Below, piece after piece: positions 33,175 through 42,138 of a stretch of 52,960 bases of DNA (the first letter of the stretch is position 1; each line of letters starts with the position of its first letter). The position numbers were made by a program, and so were the translations under genes. The notes beneath the pieces were generated by a model. The model was not told the DNA's origin, did no database searches, and was given only the letters and a program-made list of their open reading frames with translations. The stretch comes from JACRPZ01 sp040758255. GTDB lineage: Bacteria > Nitrospirota > Thermodesulfovibrionia > UBA6902. The stretch lies in assembly GCA_040758255.1 (NCBI GenBank), contig JBFLVX010000002.1:1-52960 (forward strand), given 5' to 3'.

Positions 33175-33329
33175 GTGCCAGGGCAAAAATAACACATACA
33201 GCCTATTGTACACATTGTCGTGCAGTAGCCAATCTGCGCGTATCATTTTCTCCGAGAATTGTCAGTGAACCGGGCGGTAAGGAGAAAATAGTTTTTTCAA
33301 GAACGTATCATTGTGAATCCTGCGGATAG
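33171..33329 (+). CDS. 52-residue zinc-ribbon protein, third gene of the HigBA-like operon
   Basis: The frame starts at the ATG overlapping the antitoxin stop (ATGA) and runs to a TAG at 33327. It reads MSARAKITHTAYCTHCRAVA... and ends YHCESCG. Two CXXC pairs (CTHC and CESC) are spaced to bind one zinc. The 4-nt overlap and the cysteine pattern argue it is real rather than chance. Its role with the toxin-antitoxin pair is unknown. Confidence 0.68.
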   Translation: MSARAKITHTAYCTHCRAVANLRVSFSPRIVSEPGGKEKIVFSRTYHCESCG

Positions 33330-33503
33330 TCTTTGACCACCGGAAGATACTTGAGGATTATTTTAACAAGAGGTATTAAACAGAATTAAATCCAGCAGCG
33401 ATATCGCTTCTGTAAAGAGTTATAATTTTTTGGAGATGGGAGAAAAAAAGAAGCGTCTCTTAACAAATGCACGACTGATATATAATGGTGCATCCTGTGA
33501 AAA

Positions 33504-34760
33504 ATGATAAAATTTATCCACACCGCAGACATTCACCTTGACAGCCCGCTACAGAGACTTAGCCGATATGAAGGCGCTCCAGTTGAACAGATTCGCAACG
33601 CTACCCGGCATGCTTTTGAAAATCTTGTCCATCTTGCAATCTCCGAACAGGTTAAATTTGTACTGATTGCCGGTGACCTTTATGACGGAGACTGGCGTTG
33701 CTATAACACTGGGCTGTTTTTTTCAGGAGAGATGGGGAAGCTCCGAAGAGAAGGAATAAGGGTATTTATTGTTTCAGGGAACCACGATGCCGAGAGTAAA
33801 ATTACAAAAAGCCTGAGACTGCCGGAAAACGTTAAGATCTTTTCTACAAAGAAGCCGGAAACCTTGCGTCTCGACGATCTCGGGATTGCTGTTCACGGTC
33901 AGGGATTTCATCAGCCGGCAGTTATGGAAGATATAGCTTCAAAATATCCTGACGGTATTTCCGGTTATTTCAATATCGGTATTCTCCATACAAGTTTAAC
34001 CGGACGGGAGGGACATGAACCTTACGCTCCGTGTCAGGTTGAGACCTTACTTTCAAAACATTACGATTATTGGGCGCTCGGACACGTACACAATAGAGAA
34101 GTGCTTCATGAAGACCCCTGGATAATCTTTCCGGGGAATATTCAGGGAAGGTACATACGTGAGACAGGCCCAAAAGGATGCACTCTTGTGACTGTTGATG
34201 ACGGTATGGTAGTAGCTGCGGAACATCAGGAACTTGACGTATTGAGATGGGAGCTTACCAGGATAGATGCTTCCGATGCTCCAACCATTGAAGCCGTCCT
34301 CGAAAAGATTAGTGAGGCGCTATCAACCCAGCATGAACAAAACGCTGGGAAACCCATGGCAGCACGAATACTTATCTCAGGGTCATGCAAGGCACACGAG
34401 GGGATTGCTAACGATACCACGCAATTAATTAATCAGATCAGGGCAAATGCAACCGATCTCAGCGGAGGCATGATATGGGTTGAAAAAGTCCTCTTTCAGA
34501 CGAAACCGCAATTCGATCCTGATAAGATACAAGGTCCCATCCATGATCTAATTCAGTACATCCATAAAATTGAAGCGGAAGACCTCTTTTCAAAATACCT
34601 CAAGGATGACTATTCAAAGCTTAAAGCAAAGCTCCCCAGAGAGCTTTTTAAAGGAGATGACGCCTTTGATCTTGAGTCTTCCGAAAAGGCAAAGGCATTA
34701 CTTGAAGACGCAAAGAACTTGCTGACCTCCCTGCTTCTCTCAGGAGGTCCACAGAGTTGA
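33504..34760 (+). CDS. SbcD/Mre11-like metallophosphoesterase (YhaO type)
   Basis: The 418-residue protein has the phosphodiesterase motifs in order: HTADIHLDSPL, AGDLYDGDW, SGNHDAES, ILHTSLTG and LGHVHNRE, binding two metal ions as in the Mre11/SbcD nuclease family. The N-terminus and length match YhaO of Bacillus. It overlaps the ATPase gene by 4 nt, and the two should form an SbcCD-like DNA end-processing complex. Confidence 0.92.
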   Translation: MIKFIHTADIHLDSPLQRLSRYEGAPVEQIRNATRHAFENLVHLAISEQVKFVLIAGDLYDGDWRCYNTGLFFSGEMGKLRREGIRVFIVSGNHDAESKITKSLRLPENVKIFSTKKPETLRLDDLGIAVHGQGFHQPAVMEDIASKYPDGISGYFNIGILHTSLTGREGHEPYAPCQVETLLSKHYDYWALGHVHNREVLHEDPWIIFPGNIQGRYIRETGPKGCTLVTVDDGMVVAAEHQELDVLRWELTRIDASDAPTIEAVLEKISEALSTQHEQNAGKPMAARILISGSCKAHEGIANDTTQLINQIRANATDLSGGMIWVEKVLFQTKPQFDPDKIQGPIHDLIQYIHKIEAEDLFSKYLKDDYSKLKAKLPRELFKGDDAFDLESSEKAKALLEDAKNLLTSLLLSGGPQS

Positions 34761-37700
34761 AAATACTTTTCTTTGACCTTAAGGCCTATGGCCCCTTCAC
34801 CGATAAACCAATCGACCTTTTGCGGGGGGATAAGGGATTCAATATTATATATGGTCCGAATGAAGCAGGAAAAAGCTCTGCCCTAAGAGCAATACGCGCA
34901 CTTTTGTATGGCATTCCCGACCGGACACCGGAAGCCACGTTTATTCACGAGGGTCAAAAGCTCAGGCTTGGCGCGAGGATAAAGCATTCAGATGGAGCTG
35001 AGCTTACATTCCAGCGAAGGAAGGGACGTACAAAGACTTTGCTTGCCGATAACGGCGAGCCACTTGGTGATCAAGAACTCGACAAATTCCTCGGGGGCAT
35101 TGACGAAACGCTTTTCTCGAAGATGTTTGGCATTAATTATAATGATCTTGTACTGGGAGGGAAGGAAATAATTGAAGGTCATGGCAATGTCGGTGAAAGC
35201 ATTTTTGCCGCAGGACTTGGCAAGGGAGGACTTCGCACGGTTCTTTCTGAACTTGAGGACGAGGCTGATGAACTGTTCAATCCACAGGGACGTAAAAAAT
35301 ACATCCATAATATAATCAGTGAGTTTCAGGAAGCAAAAAAGGAAATCCAAAACACCTCTCTTTCAAGCAGGGATTGGGAGACCCACCAGCAAAATCTTAA
35401 GGAAGCCCGGGAGCAAAAAGACGAGACCCTAAGAAGCTTGAAAAGTTTAAATACAGAACTTATTCGTCTAAAGAGGATTAAAGATTCGCTTCCCGTCATC
35501 GGAGAGCTGAAAGAGAACCGCAACAAGCGCTCCCTTATGGGATATGTCTTAATCCTTCCCTCTGAATTTCCTCAAAAACGACGGGAAGCTTTACAAGCGC
35601 TGAATCGAGCCAAGTATGATGCAGAAAAAGCCCAGAATCATATTCATACACACAGGACAGACCTTGACCAGGTTCTAGTGCCAGAACATATCATCGCTAA
35701 GGAAAGCGTTATCAAAGAATTGCAACAACGTCTTGGAATTCACCTTAAGGCAAAGAACGATTTATCAAGCCTTACCGCAAAGAGAGATCAGTTGCTTGCA
35801 GACGCACAGATAATTCTCAGGAATGTAAGGCCTGATTTGACGATTGAGAATGCAGAGTCAATTCGGCTTACTTTAAATATACGGAAACATTTGCAGGATC
35901 TCATATCACGTAACAGCATCTTAAAGGAGAAACAGAACAGTGCTGCAAAATCGCTGAAAAAAATCACAGGAGAAGCGGATCAGATAAAGAGGGACCTTGG
36001 AGAATTAGGCACAAAAAGGGATATGAGGGTGCTTCATGATGCATGTAAAACTGTTCTGAAACATGGAGATATTGAGAAGCAACTCAAGGAAGCAGAGCAG
36101 GAGTATCAGGTCTCGGAAGAGCAGGCTAATATTGAACTCGGGAAACTCACTCTTTGGACAAAAGACCTGATTTCTATTGAGACGCTGGCAGTTCCATCTG
36201 CTGAGACTATAAACAAGTTCGATAGTTTGCTGTCGGAAAGGGAGAGTAAACTCAAGAGCATCAGGGAATCCACAGACGGCATACAGGCGAAAATCAAGGA
36301 GCTGACCACCAATATCGAGTCTCTGAAATTTGCCGGCGAGGTGCCTACGGAAGAGGATCTTATGAATGCGAGAGACCGGCGGCAGACGGGTTGGGCTCTC
36401 GTACGCAAGGCATGGCTTGAAGGGATTTCTGATAATAATGAATGGGATACTTACGCCTCCGGGATGCCTCTTGATGCTGCCTTTGAAAAAAGCGTTGAAG
36501 CAACAGATGAAATATCAGACCGGCTTAGACGCGAGGCAAGCCGTGTTGAGAAGAAAGCCGCATGGCTTGCAACCGTACGGCAGTATCAGGAAGATATCTC
36601 CGGTTACCAGGATGAAGAGAAAAAAATCAGCCGAGAGATAAAGGAAATCTGGAGACAATGGGAAGAAATATGGCTCCCCCTCGGCACAAAGCCTCTTACT
36701 CCTATTGAGATGAGGGCATGGTTGAATAATCAGATAAATATTGTTCAGCTCTCTGCAAAGGTGAGGAGTGCTCGCCTGAAGATGGATCAAATCAAGAAAG
36801 AAATAGAAGATGCCAAAGCCAGACTTCTTTCAGCCTTCAGCAGCATAGGTGAATCAGGATTATCCGAAACTGATACCCTTGGGAAACTTATTGATACTGC
36901 ACAGACAATTCTCACTGCTTCTGATGAGACAGAGAGGAAAAGGGATGTTCTGGAAAAGACTCTACAGAGACTCAAAAAGCAGCTCAAAGATGCATCAGAC
37001 GAGAACGAGGATTCTTCAGCAAGGCTTGCGCAATGGGAAGATGAGTGGAGCAATGCGATAAAGGGACTTGTTTTTCATGGGCCTGTAACGCCATCTACAG
37101 TCAATGCCTTTATTGAAAGGGTGCAGGAGCTTTTCGAGAAGATCGATGAAGCTGCGAAACTCAACGACCGTATTAATGGAATACAGAGAGATGCGGAGCA
37201 GTTCCATATTGATGTCAGCTCAACAGCAGAGGTGTCCGCTCCCGATTTATTGGAAGTTTCGGTAGAACAGGCGGCTGCAAAGCTTGACGAAAGGTGCAAA
37301 GGGGCAAGAGAGAACGAGGTCAGAAGAAAGGAACTCCTTAAGAAGATACGTGAAAAAGAAGATGATCTTCGTGATGCCAACGATACAATAAAAGAGAATA
37401 TAGCTATCCTCGACCACTTGAAGGAGCAGGCAAAGTGTAAATCATACGATGAGATGGAGAAAGTAGAAAGACAATCCAGTGAAGCTTGCGTGCTTGATAT
37501 TGCAATAAGTCAGCTTGAGAAACAATTGCTGCCATATACCGCAGGCGGAACTATAACAGAGCTAATCGAAGAAGCATCAAGGATTAATCCCGATGACCTG
37601 CCATTGAGCATAGAGCAAACAGAAAAAGAGATTGACGAGTTAAACAAACAAATTTCCGCCCTTGATCAGAAGATCGGAGGAGAAGAAAAAGAACTTGAGA

Positions 37701-38260
37701 AAATGGACGGGAACTCACGGGCTGCTGAAGCTGCAGAAAATGCCCAGAGTGTCCTAGCCCAACTGCGGGAAGGGGTAGAGCGTTATGTCCGAATAAAGCT
37801 TGCGGCTGAGATACTCCGGGATGAAATTGAAAGATATAGGTTACAGCACCAGGGTCCGATACTTAAGAGAGCGAGTGAGATTTTTTCAGCGATTACACTT
37901 GGCGCTTTCTCTATGCTTAAAACGGATTATGACAGCAACGACAAGCCAGTTCTTATCGGCGTTAGACCATCCGGCAAAGAGACAGGCGTCGAAGGAATGA
38001 GCGACGGCACAAGCGACCAGCTTTACTTGTCTCTCCGTCTTGCAAGTCTTGAAATGCAGCTTAAATCCGGCGAGCCCTTACCCTTTATCGTAGATGATAT
38101 CCTCGTAAATTTTGATGATGAGCGATCTGCTGCAACCTTAAAAATCCTTGCAGAACTCTCTGGCAAGACGCAAATAATATTCTTTACTCATCACCAGCAC
38201 CTTGTCGATGTTGCAAGGAAAGTTGTGGCGCCTGAAGTACTCTTTATTCATAGTCTTTAG
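34757..38260 (+). CDS. SbcC/Rad50-like ATPase (YhaN type)
   Basis: The 1167-residue protein uses a TTG start overlapping the yhaO-like stop (TTGA). Walker A is GPNEAGKSSALRAI near 33. The middle (about 170-1000) is long coiled coil. The C-terminus has the ABC signature region EGMSDGTSDQLYLSLRLA and Walker B PFIVDDILVNFDDERS. No Rad50 CXXC zinc hook is evident in the coiled coil, as expected for YhaN rather than SbcC. With the YhaO-like partner it should act on DNA ends in repair or defence. Confidence 0.92.
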   Translation: MKILFFDLKAYGPFTDKPIDLLRGDKGFNIIYGPNEAGKSSALRAIRALLYGIPDRTPEATFIHEGQKLRLGARIKHSDGAELTFQRRKGRTKTLLADNGEPLGDQELDKFLGGIDETLFSKMFGINYNDLVLGGKEIIEGHGNVGESIFAAGLGKGGLRTVLSELEDEADELFNPQGRKKYIHNIISEFQEAKKEIQNTSLSSRDWETHQQNLKEAREQKDETLRSLKSLNTELIRLKRIKDSLPVIGELKENRNKRSLMGYVLILPSEFPQKRREALQALNRAKYDAEKAQNHIHTHRTDLDQVLVPEHIIAKESVIKELQQRLGIHLKAKNDLSSLTAKRDQLLADAQIILRNVRPDLTIENAESIRLTLNIRKHLQDLISRNSILKEKQNSAAKSLKKITGEADQIKRDLGELGTKRDMRVLHDACKTVLKHGDIEKQLKEAEQEYQVSEEQANIELGKLTLWTKDLISIETLAVPSAETINKFDSLLSERESKLKSIRESTDGIQAKIKELTTNIESLKFAGEVPTEEDLMNARDRRQTGWALVRKAWLEGISDNNEWDTYASGMPLDAAFEKSVEATDEISDRLRREASRVEKKAAWLATVRQYQEDISGYQDEEKKISREIKEIWRQWEEIWLPLGTKPLTPIEMRAWLNNQINIVQLSAKVRSARLKMDQIKKEIEDAKARLLSAFSSIGESGLSETDTLGKLIDTAQTILTASDETERKRDVLEKTLQRLKKQLKDASDENEDSSARLAQWEDEWSNAIKGLVFHGPVTPSTVNAFIERVQELFEKIDEAAKLNDRINGIQRDAEQFHIDVSSTAEVSAPDLLEVSVEQAAAKLDERCKGARENEVRRKELLKKIREKEDDLRDANDTIKENIAILDHLKEQAKCKSYDEMEKVERQSSEACVLDIAISQLEKQLLPYTAGGTITELIEEASRINPDDLPLSIEQTEKEIDELNKQISALDQKIGGEEKELEKMDGNSRAAEAAENAQSVLAQLREGVERYVRIKLAAEILRDEIERYRLQHQGPILKRASEIFSAITLGAFSMLKTDYDSNDKPVLIGVRPSGKETGVEGMSDGTSDQLYLSLRLASLEMQLKSGEPLPFIVDDILVNFDDERSAATLKILAELSGKTQIIFFTHHQHLVDVARKVVAPEVLFIHSL

Positions 38261-38429
38261 CTTTTTTTATATTATGTTTCACGTCTGGGTTAAGCTTTAT
38301 GGAAGAATAGTGTGAGAGCAAACATTTAAAACCTCTTAACAGGGTATGGCTCTTTCTGCAGAAGGCGACACAACAAATTAACCTGACAATTGCCAATGTG
38401 TGCGGAAAAAGGGATTAAAAGACACGGAA

Positions 38430-38455
38430 GAGATTGCGATTGTGGAGGAGAAGGG
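38430..38455 (+). repeat. 26-bp leader repeat, copy 1 (before DUF3800 gene)
   Basis: The sequence from GAGATTGCGATTGTGGAGG to GAAGGG matches 39457-39482 at 25 of 26 positions and includes the ribosome site (GGAGGAGAAGGG) directly before the ATG at 38456. Confidence 0.8.
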
Positions 38456-39415
38456 ATGACGATTAGAAACTTATTCGGACATAAATCAGTAGTTAACTCA
38501 TCAATAAGGCTAAAGTTATTCTGCGATGAAAGCGGGTCAAACGACTGGTTATATATAGGCGTTCTGATTGTACCTGAGAAAACAGAGGGTCTTATTTTGC
38601 AGGATTTACTGAATAAACGCTGCGGCAATCCGGAAGGCAATAAAGAGTGGGATAAATGTTCTCTTGAATGTAAGAGGCATAGTCACAATAATACAGAAGT
38701 TCATTATGTAGAAGTTGAGAAGTCGAGAGATAAATATTTTGTAGCCGAACGCTGGCTTGATTATCTGTTATGTGATATAGACAAGATTTATTTCTACGTC
38801 TTAGGCATCGACATGAAAAAGTTGGACATGTCGCAATTTGGAAACAAAGATAAAAGCACGAATATTTACAATAGATTTTTTAGAACTGCCATATTGAAGT
38901 CAGTTAAATCGTATTTTTATAAATATAAATCAGTAATAATTACGAGCATATACCATGATAACAGCACTTCTTTGGAAACTAATGCCTATTTCCCTTGGCA
39001 TTCAATCTTTTCAATAGGCAATAGAGATGACAAAGTATCATTCAAATGCAATGCTGTTGAATTTATAGACTCTGATCACAGGACATCCAATAACGATTAT
39101 TCTCATTTTATTCAGTTGATAGACCTGCTGTTAGGTTGTGTAAATAATTGTCTCGATCACACTTCGACAAATAAGGATAAAGAAGCCATCGCAGAGAAGA
39201 GTCTACCGTTAATCGAGCGGCTTATAGAGAAACCGAACAATAGAAACAGCCGATACAAATATGTTGGTAGACAAAAAATAGATTTTTTCCCGAAGCATAA
39301 CCTGAAAAATGCAGACAAAAATTCGTTAGAATTTCATTACAAACGAATGGACTCTTTTTATACTAAGAGAGTTTTGCAGTTAAAGAACAAGAATCAGTTA
39401 TCCTTGCTGTGTTGA
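38456..39415 (+). CDS. DUF3800 domain protein
   Basis: I choose the start at 38456 (MTIRNLFGHKSVV) behind a strong GGAGGAGAAGGG site, rather than the upstream ATG at 38390. The 319-residue protein has LKLFCDESGSNDWLYIG near the start and the late QLIDLLLGCVNNCLDH motif, both DUF3800 hallmarks; the acidic residues suggest an RNase H-like fold. DUF3800 proteins occur in defence and mobile regions, with unproven function. Composition is AT-richer than neighbouring core genes. Confidence 0.85.
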   Translation: MTIRNLFGHKSVVNSSIRLKLFCDESGSNDWLYIGVLIVPEKTEGLILQDLLNKRCGNPEGNKEWDKCSLECKRHSHNNTEVHYVEVEKSRDKYFVAERWLDYLLCDIDKIYFYVLGIDMKKLDMSQFGNKDKSTNIYNRFFRTAILKSVKSYFYKYKSVIITSIYHDNSTSLETNAYFPWHSIFSIGNRDDKVSFKCNAVEFIDSDHRTSNNDYSHFIQLIDLLLGCVNNCLDHTSTNKDKEAIAEKSLPLIERLIEKPNNRNSRYKYVGRQKIDFFPKHNLKNADKNSLEFHYKRMDSFYTKRVLQLKNKNQLSLLC

Positions 39416-39456
39416 GACTTAAAGTGAATGCGCATTATCTACCTGGCAGAGGTCGG

Positions 39457-39482
39457 GAGATTGCGATTGTGGAGGGGAAGGG
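39457..39482 (+). repeat. 26-bp leader repeat, copy 2 (before YhcG-like gene)
   Basis: This is the near-identical copy of 38430-38455, ending 4 nt before the ATG at 39487 and again supplying the ribosome site. Confidence 0.8.
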
Positions 39483-39486
39483 GTAA

Positions 39487-40506
39487 ATGAAAACTATAAT
39501 AAGTGCAGAGTACAAAACCTTCTTTAAAGAGATAAAAGAGCGCATACATAAAGCCCAGTATGACGCCTTTAAAGCCGTAAACAAGGAGCTTATAAATCTC
39601 TATTGGGACATTGGTAAGTCAATAGTGGACAAACAAGCTGCGCTTGGCTGGGGCAAAGCAATTGTCGAGACTCTGGCAAAAGACTTACAAAAAGAGTTTT
39701 CGGGAATACAGGGGTTTTCTGCCAGAAACCTTTGGAATATGAGGACATTTTATCTTGCATACAAAGACAATCGAAAACTGCAGCCATTGGTTGCAGAAAT
39801 TAGCTGGACTAAGAACGTCATTATCATGGAGCGATGCAAAGATGACATTAGGCGTGAATTTTACATCAAGACAGCAAAGAAGTTCGGCTGGACAAAAGAT
39901 GTCTTAATTAACCAGCTTGAAGCCGGTGCCTTTGAGCGTTATATGGCAAATCAAACCAACTTTGATAAGGCCGTTCCTGAGAAATACCGCCATCAGGCAA
40001 AGCTGGCGATCAAGGATGAATACTCCTTTGATTTTCTGGAGCTTGGCGAAGAACATTTAGAAAAAGAGCTTGAACTGGGGTTGCTGGAAAATGTGAGGAA
40101 GTTCCTCATAGAGATGGGCGGCTATTTTGCTTTTGTGGGTAATCAGTACCGCTTGGAGATAGACAATCAGGAGTTCTTTATTGATTTACTGCTGTATCAT
40201 CGGCAACTGCGGTGTCTTGTGGCAATAGAATTGAAAGTCGGCGCTTTTAAGCCCGAATATGCAGGGAAGATGCAGTTTTATCTTTCTGCCCTTAACGACA
40301 GGATAAAGCTTCCTGATGAGAATCCTTCCATCGGCATTATCTTATGCAAAGATAAAAGCCGGACAATTGTCGAATATGCGCTCAAGGATACGAAAAAGCC
40401 GATAGGCGTATCAACCTATAAGCTGACGGAAAAGCTGCCTCGTGAACTCAGAAAATACCTGCCATCTCCTGAAGAGATGATAGAAAGAGTAAAGTATCTG
40501 GAATAA
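39487..40506 (+). CDS. YhcG-type PDDEXK nuclease (DUF1016)
   Basis: The 339-residue protein has the N-terminal DUF1016 domain (LINLYWDIGKSIVDKQ, FSARNLWNMRTFYLAY). The C-terminal nuclease domain has FFIDLLLYHRQLRCLVAIEL followed by K, the D...E-x-K site, then YAGKMQFYLSALND. Members are predicted nucleases seen in accessory and defence-like islands. It shares its leader with the DUF3800 gene upstream. The catalytic residues look intact. Confidence 0.92.
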   Translation: MKTIISAEYKTFFKEIKERIHKAQYDAFKAVNKELINLYWDIGKSIVDKQAALGWGKAIVETLAKDLQKEFSGIQGFSARNLWNMRTFYLAYKDNRKLQPLVAEISWTKNVIIMERCKDDIRREFYIKTAKKFGWTKDVLINQLEAGAFERYMANQTNFDKAVPEKYRHQAKLAIKDEYSFDFLELGEEHLEKELELGLLENVRKFLIEMGGYFAFVGNQYRLEIDNQEFFIDLLLYHRQLRCLVAIELKVGAFKPEYAGKMQFYLSALNDRIKLPDENPSIGIILCKDKSRTIVEYALKDTKKPIGVSTYKLTEKLPRELRKYLPSPEEMIERVKYLE

Positions 40507-40552
40507 CCATGAATTATCTCCGCCCTCGAAAAACAGATAGAAACAGTGGTTA

Positions 40553-40942
40553 TTAAATCTTCACAAGTTTCCCTGTCGCATCGGCAGCTAATATGCCGTC
40601 AGAAGTCACAGCCTTTGCATAAGCTTCCAGAGTCTTGCGCGTCTCTTTTAGTATCTCAGCCGAGATGGTTATCTTTTCACCCACATTTAACGCCTTTCTA
40701 AGCCGCACATTCATATGAGCGGTAACCGCAGGCATACCAAGCGCAATCGCAAGCTTGACCATAGCCTCATCAAGCAGGGTTGCGACTATGCCACCGTGAA
40801 CGATATTAAAATATCCCTGATGCTCTTTCTGCGGCGTGAATTCCGTCTTTATAGTCTTCCCGTCAAAAACAAAATCCAGTTTAAGGCCGATAGGATTCTT
40901 CGGCCCGCAGACAAAGCAGAATCCGTCATCAATAAGTTCCAT
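40553..40942 (-). CDS. PaaI-type hotdog thioesterase
   Basis: The 129-residue hotdog protein has the active-site segment NIVHGGIVATLLDEAM and an N-terminal CFVCGPKNPIGLKLDF, as in PaaI/YigI-type acyl-CoA thioesterases. The acyl group cannot be predicted. The ATG directly follows the TAG of the 59-residue gene at 40943, so both are one transcript. Confidence 0.9.
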   Translation of the reverse strand: MELIDDGFCFVCGPKNPIGLKLDFVFDGKTIKTEFTPQKEHQGYFNIVHGGIVATLLDEAMVKLAIALGMPAVTAHMNVRLRKALNVGEKITISAEILKETRKTLEAYAKAVTSDGILAADATGKLVKI

Positions 40943-41122
40943 CTATTCTATGTTGAACACGGCGACTTCTTTGACTCCGGGGATATACTCTCCGACCGGC
41001 ACAAGCTTCTTCCCCTCGTTTACACAGCCTATGATTATAGTCCATAACTGATTCAGTTCAGTCCTCTCCCTCTCATTTTCAGGGATCATCTTTAAAAGGC
41101 TTCCTTCAAGTTCGATCTTCAT
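40943..41122 (-). CDS. 59-residue hypothetical protein
   Basis: A frame of 59 residues begins MKIELEGSLLKMIPENERER behind GGAGGT and ends VAVFNIE. It includes an LWTIIIGCVNEGKKLVP stretch. Its stop is adjacent to the thioesterase ATG with no spacer, supporting translation. No family is recognised. Confidence 0.65.
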   Translation of the reverse strand: MKIELEGSLLKMIPENERERTELNQLWTIIIGCVNEGKKLVPVGEYIPGVKEVAVFNIE

Positions 41123-41253
41123 TTTAAACCTCCGGTATTGATGAATTATGCTGTATGCTTAATATAACAGCTATTCTTTATGACTACAAGCAACTCGCGC
41201 AAAAAAATGGTAATATATGACGGTTTCTTTATTTCCTTTCAAGAAGGGGCACA

Positions 41254-42138
41254 ATGACAAAGAAGGTGAGGAAGGCTGTACTGCCCACTGCGGGGCTTGG
41301 GACGAGGTTTCTGCCCGCGACAAAGGCGTCTCCAAAGGAGATGCTGCCGATAGTTGACAAGCCGATGATACAGTACGCGGTTGAAGAGGCAGAGGCATGC
41401 GGCATCTCAGAGTTTATTATGGTTACCGGCAAGTCCAAAAGGGCTATTGAAGACCATTTTGATTATGCGTGGGAGCTTGAGGAGAATCTGCGGAGCAAGG
41501 GCAAGGATAAGATGCTTGATGAAATCCGGCGGCTGAACCATGTGCAGTTCGCATATATAAGGCAGGGGTTGCCGCTCGGTCTCGGCCACGCTATCCACTG
41601 CTCAAAGGCATTTGTAAATGATGAGCCGTTTGCAGTGCTCCTCAGCGATGATATTATAGACCCTGATGATAAGCTTCTCAAAAATATGATGAAGTTGTAC
41701 GATAAATACGAAGCGACAATACTCGCCCTCCAGAGGGTTCCGAGGGCGGAGATCCATCGTTACGGCATCATAGCCGGCAATGAAGTGGATAAAAACTTAT
41801 TCAGGATAACCGATATGGTGGAGAAGCCTGCGGCATCCGCTGCCCCATCGGATCTTGCGATTATCGGCAGATATATTCTTACCCCTGACATATTCCGGTT
41901 TATTGAGACGACAACCCCGGGAAAAGGGAAGGAGATACAGCTTACAGACGCGCTTAAGGCGCTTTTAAAGAAGAAGCCGGTTTATGGGTTTCTGTTTGAG
42001 GGCAGGAGATACGACGCAGGGGACAAGGTCGGATACCTCAAGGCAACAGTGGAACTCGCCTTGAAGAGCCCGTCCGTTAAAGATGAATTCAGAGAATACC
42101 TCCTGTCAGCAATATTAAAACTTCAGAAGGAGATGTAA
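41254..42138 (+). CDS. galU: UTP-glucose-1-phosphate uridylyltransferase
   Basis: The 294-residue protein has the nucleotidyltransferase signature LPTAGLGTRFLPATKASPKE, followed by EMLPIVDKPMIQYAVEE, and GLGHAIHCSK later. It makes UDP-glucose for envelope polysaccharides. Its last base is the first base of lon's ATG, so the two are translationally coupled. Confidence 0.96.
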   Translation: MTKKVRKAVLPTAGLGTRFLPATKASPKEMLPIVDKPMIQYAVEEAEACGISEFIMVTGKSKRAIEDHFDYAWELEENLRSKGKDKMLDEIRRLNHVQFAYIRQGLPLGLGHAIHCSKAFVNDEPFAVLLSDDIIDPDDKLLKNMMKLYDKYEATILALQRVPRAEIHRYGIIAGNEVDKNLFRITDMVEKPAASAAPSDLAIIGRYILTPDIFRFIETTTPGKGKEIQLTDALKALLKKKPVYGFLFEGRRYDAGDKVGYLKATVELALKSPSVKDEFREYLLSAILKLQKEM

